Assembly: GCA_023418095.1 (NCBI GenBank)
Contig: JAEZDL010000095.1
Location: forward strand, 1-59,335
Direction of reading: 5' to 3'
DNA from: Bacteroidota bacterium
GTDB lineage: Bacteria; Bacteroidota; Bacteroidia; Flavobacteriales_F; PHOS-HE28
DNA length: 59,335 nt
Shown piece by piece: positions 51,420 through 59,335 of the stretch (the stretch's first letter is position 1; each line of letters begins with the position of its first letter). Both the position numbers and the translations under genes were made by a program. The notes below the pieces were generated by a model. The model had not been told where the DNA came from, ran no database searches, and saw nothing but the letters and a program-made list of their open reading frames with translations.

Positions 51420-53312
51420 TTACTTCAGCGTGATGCGCTGGATGGAAGAAGCCTTGTCGTTGCTGATGTGCACCATGTAAACGCCTTGGGCGTTGCCGCT
51501 GAGGTCGAGCACGGTGTTGTTGGTGAAGTTGCCGGTGTGCACGCGCTCACCGATCACATTGAACACTTCAACATTGTAGGTACCGGTCTCGCCCATGAAG
51601 ATGTTCACCAGGCCTTCGGTCGGGTTCGGGTAAACGCTCACGTTCACCAGTTCCTCTTCGTTGATCGAAACGGTTGGATCGAGCATCATGCGCAGCGCGA
51701 TCGCGTTACCGTTGCTGTACAGCTGATCGTTCGGGATGTAGATCAGGCTGGCGCCGGTTACCTGCGGAACAGTTGCATCATCACGAACACGCACGTGGTT
51801 GGCGCCACTGTTGCTCAGCAGCTGGGTGGCCACGTAATAATCACCGGCTTCGAGATCGAGAGGTGAAGAGAAAGTGCCGACAACGCTGCCGCTGGTGATG
51901 TTGTCCGCGGAAACACTGATCAGATCGCTTTCAGCAAGTGAAGAGGTCACATCATTGAGGTTGATGGTCTCAGCGCTGTGTACGCTCATGATCATGTTCG
52001 CACCTTCGGTGGAACCGGGCGTGATGAGCGCTTCGATGCCGTAGACCGTGGTGGGCGCGTTCAGCGTGTAAAAGGTGAGCAGCAACAGCCCATCCTCAGC
52101 ATCTTCGAAGCTATCGGAGCCAAGTGAGGTCTCGATCAATTCAGCCGGCGGGATCACACCGAAGCCATCGAGGCTGTACAGTTCATCGTTCACTTCGAAC
52201 ACACGCTGATCCACATCATCGGTGAGATCTTCCTCCTGTGCATCCTCATCGGAGGTCACGTTGTAATCCACCGTGTACAAACCTTCTGCGAGCGCGCCGG
52301 GGAGTGCGATGATCTCCTCGAACAGGTAGGTTTCATCCGGTGCGATCGAAGTTGCCGTCTGCGTAGAGCTGAAGGTCGCTCCACCTGGGCCGTTAACAGT
52401 AACGGTGAGCACCACGTTGTTCTGTGCGGAAAGACCATCGTTGCGAACCTGGCCACCGAGTACGAAATCAGTGGTGAGCTGTCCGGATGGGATGCGGGCG
52501 TACTCAAGGCTATCGGCAACGTGTGAAGCGGTCGTGGTCACGAGCACGCGTGAGTAATCGGGCACAGCTGAAAGCTGCACATCATCGATCGCCCAGTAGT
52601 ATTCCCAGCCACCCTGCCATTCCCACTGGATGTATACCGCAGGCTGGTTCGCGGCCACGCTGGAGATGTTCAATTCAACCATCTCGGGGTTCGCGGAGAA
52701 ACGCTCGCAGGGAGGAACTGGCGAACCGGTATCAAGGCATGGGAATGGGAAGAAATCCGTCCAGTTGGTGAGATCGGTGCTTACGCGCACTTTCACGAAA
52801 TCCATCGCCGGATTATCGAACACACCGACTACCGACGCGAAGCTGAGGCGCACAGTAGCCTGGCCCGAGCAATCGATCGCGGTGGTTGTGAGGCGGGTAA
52901 GGTGGTTGGATGTTGGTGCAGCAGTAAGCCCGCGATCGGAGTTCGCCCACAGGTAACCATTGGTTGCAGAAGCTGCATTGAACATGGCGATGTGCGGGTG
53001 GCCCAACGATGCCACTTCTACAGCTGTAGGATCATCGCTCCACTCGAAGATCACCTCGGGTGTTCCGAGCGGGGTCATGTCATCAACGTTCGTCCAGCCA
53101 TCAGGAATGGCGCCACCGGTGAAATCCTCCGTCCAGAACGGATCGGCGCGGTTAACGCTCACCGGCCGCTCGTATGGATGGGGCAACTGCATCACATAGT
53201 CCCCCGGCTTCGCCGCCCGGGGAGCTTTCAACGCCGGCAAGGAACTGGACTGCGCCAGGGCTGCGCCAGCTCCAAGTGTGAATAACACCGCCGAAAAGTA
53301 GATCTTCCTCAT
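51420..53312 (-). CDS. T9SS-secreted cleaved-adhesin-type surface protein (paralogue 1)
   Basis: 630 residues, signal peptide MRKIYFSAVLFTLGAGAALA. The N-terminal jelly-roll (FWTEDFTGGAIPDGWTNVDD to YYWAIDDVQL) is of the cleaved-adhesin/choice-of-anchor-J type. A CARDB-like domain (LGGQVRNDGLSAQNNVVLTV) and a third beta domain (GSVVGTFSSPLDLEAGDYYV) follow. The end (VSVYPNPTEGLVNIFMGE to RITLK) is a T9SS type A tail. Closest to the 53546 gene (shared YGI/YGL, GNA(I/F)A(L/I)R). A promoter with -33 and -7 elements lies upstream. Confidence 0.82.
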   Translation of the reverse strand: MRKIYFSAVLFTLGAGAALAQSSSLPALKAPRAAKPGDYVMQLPHPYERPVSVNRADPFWTEDFTGGAIPDGWTNVDDMTPLGTPEVIFEWSDDPTAVEVASLGHPHIAMFNAASATNGYLWANSDRGLTAAPTSNHLTRLTTTAIDCSGQATVRLSFASVVGVFDNPAMDFVKVRVSTDLTNWTDFFPFPCLDTGSPVPPCERFSANPEMVELNISSVAANQPAVYIQWEWQGGWEYYWAIDDVQLSAVPDYSRVLVTTTASHVADSLEYARIPSGQLTTDFVLGGQVRNDGLSAQNNVVLTVTVNGPGGATFSSTQTATSIAPDETYLFEEIIALPGALAEGLYTVDYNVTSDEDAQEEDLTDDVDQRVFEVNDELYSLDGFGVIPPAELIETSLGSDSFEDAEDGLLLLTFYTLNAPTTVYGIEALITPGSTEGANMIMSVHSAETINLNDVTSSLAESDLISVSADNITSGSVVGTFSSPLDLEAGDYYVATQLLSNSGANHVRVRDDATVPQVTGASLIYIPNDQLYSNGNAIALRMMLDPTVSINEEELVNVSVYPNPTEGLVNIFMGETGTYNVEVFNVIGERVHTGNFTNNTVLDLSGNAQGVYMVHISNDKASSIQRITLK

Positions 53313-53351
53313 TGTTAAAGTTGATTGGTTCGATTATCGATCGTGCAGGGA

Positions 53352-53381
53352 CAAAAATATGGGTGTTCGGCTTACTTTCAA
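53352..53381 (-). promoter_or_regulatory. full Bacteroidota-type promoter (TTG-N19-TATTTTTG)
   Basis: On the minus strand TTG (53379-53381) and TATTTTTG (53352-53359) are separated by 19 bases, fitting the -33/-7 consensus. The -7 box lies 39 bases before the 53312 start. Confidence 0.7.
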
Positions 53382-53545
53382 CTTTCCATCAACAACCGTC
53401 TGTCAATGAAGCGTTCGGTCACCTTCCCAACAAGAGGGCGATCCTGATCGAAGGATCGGGGCAGGCCGGCAAGGGAACGGCCGCTTGAAAGCACGAACGG
53501 CCGCAGATCGCTCTGCAGCCGTCCAAGTTCCACCAGCGATACGGC

Positions 53546-55264
53546 CTACTGCTTCACTACCCGAGCTGCTCCAGTGATACCATCCCTGGTCACATGCAAC
53601 GCATACACACCGGCTGGCAGATCGGAAAGATCCATTCCCGGAGATCGCGATGTGCCCGATCGGAGCAGCCGGCCGGAGAGGTCCCTCAATTCGAACGTGT
53701 ATAGCCCGTTCGAACCGAACGTGATCGCGATCGGTCCGTTCGTGGGATTGGGACCGACCTCGAAATTCAACCGATCGGCATTCTCTTCCACCGAAATGGC
53801 CGATCCATCCAGCAGCAGCCGGATCGCGAACGCATTGCCGTTCGCATAGGTGAGTTCATCACTTGAAGTATTGATCAACGCAGCGCGCACCGGTTGAGCA
53901 ACGGTCACATCATCCACGATCGAAATATCGGCCGTGTTGCTGATGCTGTTCAATGAGACCCCGGCATAATACGCTCCCGGTTGGAGCAGAACGGGCGAAT
54001 TGAAGGGCACGTTCACCGTACCAGCATCAATATCACTTTGTGTGATGTCGTGCAGTTCACTTTGTTCCAGCGGTTGATCCACCAGATCGCTCACCACTTC
54101 GGACGAATCGAGGATGTTCACGACCACGAAACCACCGGGCTGCGATCCCGGGCCGAGATCGAACTGCAGGCCGTACACGGTCAGCGGTTCACGCACGAAG
54201 AAATAGTTCATCAGCAGAAGCGCATCAGCGTTATCAAGGAACGATCCTGTCCCGATCGAAAGCGTTCGCTCATTCTCCGGCGGATGCACCCCGATCCCAT
54301 CAAGGCAGTACATATCCGATCCGATCGAATAATTATGGTCGTGTGCGTTGTTCGTTGGATCGTTCTCCTGGCCGCCTTCGGTGCACATGGCCGTGAACGT
54401 GGCATGGTAGATGCCTGCGACGGACGGAGGCACCGTGATCATCGCGCTCACCGTGACAGTATCCCAGGATGGCAGTTCGGCAAGTTGCAGATCGTGCGTG
54501 TAGGCAGGAAGACCATTCGGCCCGAATACTTCGATCGTAACGATCACATCGCTCAGCGGCATCGATCCACCGTTGAAGAGTTGGGCAGCCACATATAGCT
54601 CCGTTCCGAACTGATCGGCGGGCACGCGGCCGAATTCCGATCCATCGCCGCTGTGCGAAATGGTTCCATCGATCAGCTCAAGTTCGTAAGGTGGCAGTTC
54701 GTAGATCCCGATGTTATCGATCTGCCAGCCATAATCCCAGATCGACTTGTACCGGAACCTGATCTGCACGTTCGCGGGATCGGCCGCGACAAGATCGGTA
54801 ATGTTGATGCTCTTCAATTCCGGATTGGGCCGCAGATCCCGCCCAACGCCCTGGTTGATCAGCACTTCCGTCCACGAAATGCCGCCGTTGGTGCTTATAC
54901 CCACATACGTGAAGTCGTTCTGCCATTCCTGGAAATATTGATCGAATTCCAGCTTCAGGTTGGGTGGTGCGTTGGAGAGATCGATCACCGGTGAAACGAG
55001 AAAAGCCTCCGTGGGCATTCCGATCTGTCCTTCGTGATCATCATCTATCATTGCCCAGCCCGCGCTCGTGTTCAGCGGCGGCACCGGGTAGGTCGATCCC
55101 GTGGTGCCCGGGCCTTCGTCCGTCCACACCCAATCCACGATGCCTTCCTGCGTGTGTTGTGTCCAATCGCCGAAGCTTTCCTCGAAGGTCTCGAGATAGA
55201 ACGCCTCCTGCGCATTCGTATGCAGAAGCATGATGCTGAAGAATATGGTGCCCGCCGTTCTCAT
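53546..55264 (-). CDS. T9SS-secreted cleaved-adhesin-type surface protein (paralogue 2)
   Basis: 572 residues, signal peptide MRTAGTIFFSIMLLHTNA. The same order as its neighbours: jelly-roll (FYLETFEESFGDWTQHTQEG to YGWQIDNIGI), CARDB-like domain (AAQLFNGGSMPLSDVIVTIE), third domain (VNVPFNSPVLLQPGAYYAGV) and T9SS tail (FEVGPNPTNGPIAITFG to ARVVKQ). A TAGTTTTC promoter-like box lies at 55289-55296. The 233-base gap after it holds the promoter of the next gene and no recognised terminator. Confidence 0.8.
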   Translation of the reverse strand: MRTAGTIFFSIMLLHTNAQEAFYLETFEESFGDWTQHTQEGIVDWVWTDEGPGTTGSTYPVPPLNTSAGWAMIDDDHEGQIGMPTEAFLVSPVIDLSNAPPNLKLEFDQYFQEWQNDFTYVGISTNGGISWTEVLINQGVGRDLRPNPELKSINITDLVAADPANVQIRFRYKSIWDYGWQIDNIGIYELPPYELELIDGTISHSGDGSEFGRVPADQFGTELYVAAQLFNGGSMPLSDVIVTIEVFGPNGLPAYTHDLQLAELPSWDTVTVSAMITVPPSVAGIYHATFTAMCTEGGQENDPTNNAHDHNYSIGSDMYCLDGIGVHPPENERTLSIGTGSFLDNADALLLMNYFFVREPLTVYGLQFDLGPGSQPGGFVVVNILDSSEVVSDLVDQPLEQSELHDITQSDIDAGTVNVPFNSPVLLQPGAYYAGVSLNSISNTADISIVDDVTVAQPVRAALINTSSDELTYANGNAFAIRLLLDGSAISVEENADRLNFEVGPNPTNGPIAITFGSNGLYTFELRDLSGRLLRSGTSRSPGMDLSDLPAGVYALHVTRDGITGAARVVKQ

Positions 55265-55368
55265 GATCTTTCCCTGTTGGTTTCCGGCGAAAACTAGGAT
55301 CGCGATCGGCGGCTTTTCCTGAAAGAGTGATGAACCGGATCAATGAGGATGGACCGTGAAAAAATGAG

Positions 55369-55393
55369 AAGGGCCGCCAGATCGGCGGCCCTT
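55369..55393 (-). terminator. rho-independent terminator of the 55413 gene
   Basis: AAGGGCCGCC (55369-55378) and GGCGGCCCTT (55384-55393) are exact inverted repeats with a 5-base loop; on the minus strand the stem is followed shortly by a TTTTTT run. Confidence 0.85.
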
Positions 55394-55412
55394 TTCCAAT
55401 GGGAACGGATCG

Positions 55413-57353
55413 TTATTTCACCACCACCATGCGGCCTGTCACCTGGCTTTCGCCAGCGCGTACCACATGGAAGTAAACGCCTTCCTGCAGATCGGTAACA
55501 TCGAAGTTGAGTTGATGCCTTCCGGGAGCCTTGGTGCCCTCATCGAAAGTGCGCACGATCTTGCCGCTCACATCAACGAGCTCGATCGATACCGGTGCCT
55601 TCTCATCGATCTCGTATACAAGACGGGTGACACCGTTAGTAGGGTTCGGCATGCTGCGCGCTGAAAGGCCGATGTCGGTGCGATCGCGATCGGCGATGCC
55701 TATCGTAGGGTTGAAACTGAGACGTACCATGGGCCTGCGGCTCAAAATGGACCATGTCTGTCCGGAGAGTTCCGGAGAATTCACCAGTGAGGAGAACGGT
55801 CTTGAGAATCCGCTTGTAGCGACCACAACACGAGGCGTACCTCCCAAAAAGCGGACGCATGCCGCATATTCGGTTCCAGCTTCCAATTCCACGGGCTCGA
55901 AGAAAGGAACGGTGAAGAAGTTGGCCTGGCCATTCTGGGTCAACTGGCTCATGCTGGTCACTGTCACCAGATCGCTTTCAGCCACGATCTCGGGTTCTTC
56001 CAACGAGAAATTGTAAAGAACGACCTCAAATGCAGCATTCAAGCCTGTGAGCGGAGCCTGGGTCGAACCTCGGGCAAGAGCCACCTGAATGCCATGGGCC
56101 ATGGCATTGTTCTCGATCCAGAAAAGATTTCCTGCTTCAAAACCTGGATACTGACCTGAGGCATCGGCCAACCGGCTGAAATCACCATCTCGTTCACCCT
56201 TGTCATACGCATAGACATGGTCACTCACTGAGAATTCCGTGGTCGCGGTATTGTCCGCCTGTCTTTCGTCCTCAGCATCCATCGTAAGGGTATAATCGAT
56301 CGTGTAATTACCGGTCACGGCGGGTATCGTAAAATCCACGCGCAAGGTGGAATCGATCTGCGCCGGGGCAAGTGCAGCCACGGTTGCGCTCTCGTTCAAC
56401 ACTTCAGTCCCGTTCTGATCGATCGCTACGTTCAAGGCGACATTGGTAGCTTCGGTGGAACCTTCGTTCCGTACAGGGCTTCCCACACTGATGGTACGTA
56501 CCTGGCTTACTGGATATATCGTGTAATCCAGCGCATTGGTGAAGGAATTCTCAGGGATGAATTCATCCTGATGTGGATCGAGCATTCCAAGATCGTTATC
56601 GAAAGCCTCCACGATCATCACGTCATCGATCTGCCAGAAATAATGCGAAAGGCTCTGTAGTTCGCCGGTCTCATGGGAGAATCGGATCACTACGTTGTTC
56701 GGATCGGCAGCGATCGCTTCGCTGATGTTGAAGCGGCGAACGATGGTTCCCGGATTCGAATTCGTTACCTGCTGGTACTCCACGATGGCAGCAAGCCTTG
56801 TGGGCCATGTAAGTCCATTATCGGTACTGATATCGATGAAGTGCCCCGAACCACCGGAACAACACCACCGCAAAGCCTGTGTGTACACAAGCTGCACATT
56901 TGGCGTACCGGAGAGGTTCAAAAGTGGTGATACAAGATATCCGGTGCGATTCTCACAAGGTTGCGAAGCAGAGCCACAACCATTGTTGCTCAGGTTCGTA
57001 TCGAAGATCATGAACCCGTTCGTTACGGTCGCACTTTGAATGCGCTCCTGCGCAGCATTGCTGAAGTCGCCGTTGGGGCCATCGGTGTCATGCAGCCATA
57101 ACGCACCATCTGCACCTTCAACCGTCCATGCTCCCCAGCCATTGTTGCCATCGAGACCGTTCGCGAAATCCTCATAGAACAAACTGTCGCCGCCCTCCCG
57201 TGCGTTGCCATCAAGATCCCCAGAGCCATGTTGTGAAACATGACTTTCGGGAAGATATCTCGATTGAGGGAGCTCGGGACGGAGATCCAATCTTTGGGCT
57301 TCAGCAGTGAGGGCCAAGGCCATGATCGGTAATGCAGAGTAACGAAGGTTCAT
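55413..57353 (-). CDS. T9SS-secreted cleaved-adhesin-type surface protein (paralogue 3)
   Basis: 646 residues, signal peptide MNLRYSALPIMALALTAEA. Jelly-roll (LFYEDFANGLDGNNGWGAWT to YFWQIDDVMI), CARDB-like domain (VGSPVRNEGSTEATNVALNV), third domain (FFTVPFFEPVELEAGTEYAA) and T9SS tail (RSMPNPTNGVTRLVYEIDEK to RMVVVK). Contains Cys pairs in the first domain (NNGCGSASQPCENR). Terminator follows. Confidence 0.8.
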   Translation of the reverse strand: MNLRYSALPIMALALTAEAQRLDLRPELPQSRYLPESHVSQHGSGDLDGNAREGGDSLFYEDFANGLDGNNGWGAWTVEGADGALWLHDTDGPNGDFSNAAQERIQSATVTNGFMIFDTNLSNNGCGSASQPCENRTGYLVSPLLNLSGTPNVQLVYTQALRWCCSGGSGHFIDISTDNGLTWPTRLAAIVEYQQVTNSNPGTIVRRFNISEAIAADPNNVVIRFSHETGELQSLSHYFWQIDDVMIVEAFDNDLGMLDPHQDEFIPENSFTNALDYTIYPVSQVRTISVGSPVRNEGSTEATNVALNVAIDQNGTEVLNESATVAALAPAQIDSTLRVDFTIPAVTGNYTIDYTLTMDAEDERQADNTATTEFSVSDHVYAYDKGERDGDFSRLADASGQYPGFEAGNLFWIENNAMAHGIQVALARGSTQAPLTGLNAAFEVVLYNFSLEEPEIVAESDLVTVTSMSQLTQNGQANFFTVPFFEPVELEAGTEYAACVRFLGGTPRVVVATSGFSRPFSSLVNSPELSGQTWSILSRRPMVRLSFNPTIGIADRDRTDIGLSARSMPNPTNGVTRLVYEIDEKAPVSIELVDVSGKIVRTFDEGTKAPGRHQLNFDVTDLQEGVYFHVVRAGESQVTGRMVVVK

Positions 57354-57486
57354 AGGTGAAATGTTCTTGAAGGTGACGAATCTACTGAAGTTGACGTATA
57401 CGACCGTCCTAAGGTGAACTTTCCATCACCCGATCTGGGGAACGTGCGCCGATCAACGAAGAACGGGCTTCACCACGGAAGCATCG

Positions 57487-59262
57487 TCAACGGCCGGAGA
57501 CGATGATCTTCTTCACCAGCGAACCGGAGCGCCGATCGATGCTGAGAAAATAGGCGCCTGGTGCAAGGCCGGAAAGATCCATCCCGATCGAATGTTCCCC
57601 AGTTTTTAATATTCCGAGTTCCCGCATTAGGCACGGCCGTCCGGCAAGATCGCTGATCAGAAGTGTGGTGCTGGCGGCACCATGGATCGTGAATCGTACT
57701 GTTGCTTCCGTTGAGACCGGCATCGGGAATACATGCAGTTCTTCTTCCGCATGCTCGCGATCAGCGGTGCCCACGGCCACATCGGTGAAGTGAAGGCGCA
57801 CCATGGGTGTGGCATCAGGATAACTTACATTGAAGGTGTTGCCTTCCATGAGGAAAGATTCTCCCACGGCGGAATTCCCGCTGGTGTTCACCTGAAGCTG
57901 AGCGGAAGTTGAGACCGATTGGATACCGCCCAGCAGATCGCCGGCAGGTCGTTCCGAAGGTGAAGCGAAAGGAAGGTAGACCGCACCGCTGCCCCAACCC
58001 AGATCGATGTCCTCCTGCGTGATCGCGCGTCGGACGGATGTATCGATCACGGCGAAGTTGGCATCGAAAAGCACTGCACGTATTTCGGTCCCCACGGGAG
58101 TTCCGCCCCCGATCACGGCGCTCACTCCGCGTGGTGTTCCCGTATTCACCTGTTCGAACCGATTGCCTACGATCATTAGTCCTTCCCTGCCGATCGAACC
58201 TTGCACGCTGCGATCATCGATCGCCATTGCGGAATATTCATTTTCCCAGCCAGGTCCTGTGATCTCGATCTGCGCTGTAGTGGAATTATCCGCTGGATCA
58301 TCATCCGGCATGTTCGAATCGATCGTGGCATTCACGACCAGATCACCCGTTGTGGGCGGGATCCAGCCGGTGTTCGCTGTAAGCGTGATCCGCGCTCCAG
58401 GTGCGATGGAATCGGCAAGTTCGCTCGTGAACGGTCCGTATTGCACGCCATCCAGCTCGATCGTGGTTGTCACCGAAACGAATGTCATCGTGAGCGTTCC
58501 GCGATTCATCACCTCGGCTGTGATCCGCAATTCGCCGGCCTGTTCCTGCGGAAGCATTGTGTAATGCAGACTTTGATCACCTGAAAGGAATGGACTTATT
58601 GAAGGATCACCGACCCTCAATGAAAGCAGGGAAAGATCATGTTCCGATCGTTCGCGCAGGCACACATCATCGATCGCGAACGCCGTAGCCTGCTGGCCAT
58701 TATCGCTCCAGCGAAAACGGATCCAAACCGATGGATCGCTCCAGCCGCTCATGTCGATCGAGATGTTCCGCCATTGATCCTGCGGTTCGATCGAACCCAG
58801 CCAATACCAATCCGTGCCATTGGGGCTCGCCTCCACCAAAGCTTCTCCCCCACCGGATCCCATATCGTGATGGCAGCGGAATTCGAGCGCCACATTATTT
58901 CTTGAACTGAAGTCGAATTCCGGTGTGATCAGTGCGACGCTGTCCAGATCACACGGACAAGGCCATGCATCATCGTTCGCCATGATGAACCTGTTCCCGA
59001 TCGGCTGATCGGGAATATCCACCGATCCGTTGGCATTCGCTTCATCAGCCGATCCGATCCACCATGCTGGCACGTACTCACCCGTAGGTACGCCATCGGC
59101 TGTCGTAGTAGCGACCAGTTCACCGATCGCCCAACCTTCGGGGATCGATCCACCTTCAAATCCTTCGGAGAAGAAACAGGGCTGCGCTTTGGGTTGCGCG
59201 TGAAGAAGAAGTGGAAGGATGAAGGAGAGAAGAAAGAGCGCTCGGTGGAATGTCGGCATCAT
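57487..59262 (-). CDS. T9SS-secreted cleaved-adhesin-type surface protein (paralogue 4)
   Basis: 591 residues, signal peptide beginning MMPTFHRALFLLSFILPLL. Jelly-roll (CFFSEGFEGGSIPEGWAIGE to TAFAIDDVCL), CARDB-like domain (RITAEVMNRGTLTMTFVSVT), third domain and T9SS tail (LHVFPMPVSTEATVRFTIHG to KIIVSGR). The most divergent of the four; first gene of the tandem series in transcription order. A perfect TACTTTTG box precedes it. Confidence 0.8.
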   Translation of the reverse strand: MMPTFHRALFLLSFILPLLLHAQPKAQPCFFSEGFEGGSIPEGWAIGELVATTTADGVPTGEYVPAWWIGSADEANANGSVDIPDQPIGNRFIMANDDAWPCPCDLDSVALITPEFDFSSRNNVALEFRCHHDMGSGGGEALVEASPNGTDWYWLGSIEPQDQWRNISIDMSGWSDPSVWIRFRWSDNGQQATAFAIDDVCLRERSEHDLSLLSLRVGDPSISPFLSGDQSLHYTMLPQEQAGELRITAEVMNRGTLTMTFVSVTTTIELDGVQYGPFTSELADSIAPGARITLTANTGWIPPTTGDLVVNATIDSNMPDDDPADNSTTAQIEITGPGWENEYSAMAIDDRSVQGSIGREGLMIVGNRFEQVNTGTPRGVSAVIGGGTPVGTEIRAVLFDANFAVIDTSVRRAITQEDIDLGWGSGAVYLPFASPSERPAGDLLGGIQSVSTSAQLQVNTSGNSAVGESFLMEGNTFNVSYPDATPMVRLHFTDVAVGTADREHAEEELHVFPMPVSTEATVRFTIHGAASTTLLISDLAGRPCLMRELGILKTGEHSIGMDLSGLAPGAYFLSIDRRSGSLVKKIIVSGR

Positions 59263-59275
59263 GGTTGGATCGGCC

Positions 59276-59283
59276 CAAAAGTA
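59276..59283 (-). promoter_or_regulatory. -7 promoter box (TACTTTTG) of the 59262 gene
   Basis: Exact TAnnTTTG match on the minus strand, 13 bases before the ATG. The nearest TTG is 26 bases further up, slightly long for a -33 element. Confidence 0.5.
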
Positions 59284-59335
59284 CTGCGGTGAAGGGAGGT
59301 GCCGAAAAGCAAAGCGGCCCCCCGCCCGCGGGCGC

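Noticed and set aside
53381..53545. In-frame continuation of 55 codons after the TAG stop of the 53546 gene
   Set aside because: The T9SS tail is complete at its normal end, the extension shows no family pattern and it runs through the promoter of the next gene, so readthrough or decay is not supported.
59300..59335. GC-rich palindrome at the window edge (GCCCGCGGGC)
   Set aside because: It could be half of a terminator, but the window ends before the structure can be judged.
1..59335. tRNA, rRNA, CRISPR arrays, insertion sequences, integrases
   Set aside because: None were recognised on either strand; gene content and codon use look uniform, without a sign of recent insertion.

Overview
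The window looks like a piece of a Bacteroidota chromosome, most likely Flavobacteriales or a close relative with unusually high GC (I estimate mid-fifties percent by eye). Evidence: eight proteins with a signal peptide and a C-terminal type IX secretion (T9SS) sorting tail, a TonB-dependent receptor with a carboxypeptidase-like N-terminal domain, a standalone HsdR-N protein, a short ATP synthase epsilon, Bacteroidota-type AMP nucleosidase, and TAnnTTTG promoter boxes instead of Shine-Dalgarno-led starts. No rRNA, tRNA, CRISPR array, transposase or integrase was seen, so this is ordinary chromosome with accessory surface-protein genes, not a mobile element.

Layout. 1-8072 (+): end of an acyl-CoA dehydrogenase, two tandem Kelch T9SS proteins, an O-methyltransferase, a TerB-like protein, threonine aldolase, a lipoprotein and an orphan HisKA_2 sensor kinase. 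8077-14352 (-): an OmpA-family protein, then a compact housekeeping cluster read hpt-adk-obgE-PAP2-crcB-pafA. 14429-17391 (+): a pair of outer-membrane proteins. 17392-23495: a deiodinase-fold protein, a coiled-coil lipoprotein, a 53-residue small protein, a Pro/Ala-rich exported protein, a MATE exporter, an OmpA-family protein and a small HTH protein. 23601-28326: a large propeller-adenylyl cyclase receptor, DinB protein, Crp/Fnr regulator with an adjacent FNR-type palindrome, and a DUF202 protein. 28327-36725: a T9SS subtilase, HsdR-N protein, AMP nucleosidase, holA, and an alpha-glucosidase/TreZ pair. 36823-45071 (+): TonB receptor, pyrG, yidC, atpD-atpC, and a small conserved protein. 45076-49749 (-): T9SS propeller protein, RNase D, DUF2752 protein, mannose-1-phosphate guanylyltransferase, SprT-like protein, small lipoprotein. 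49855-51353 (+): mlaE-mlaF. 51420-59262 (-): four tandem large T9SS proteins with cleaved-adhesin-type domains.

Window-wide signals. GATC is strongly over-represented in coding and non-coding DNA (24 sites counted in 15241-16260). Three convergent gene pairs are joined with no spacer by stop codons fused into one TGATCA palindrome. Two intergenic regions carry degenerate 7-base repeats sharing the phase AACNNNN. The most interesting individual loci are the deiodinase-fold protein with Asn at the catalytic Sec/Cys position, the periplasmic-propeller adenylyl cyclase, the FNR-like box beside a non-Fe-S Crp/Fnr protein, the unannotated 53-residue protein, and the four-gene T9SS adhesin array.
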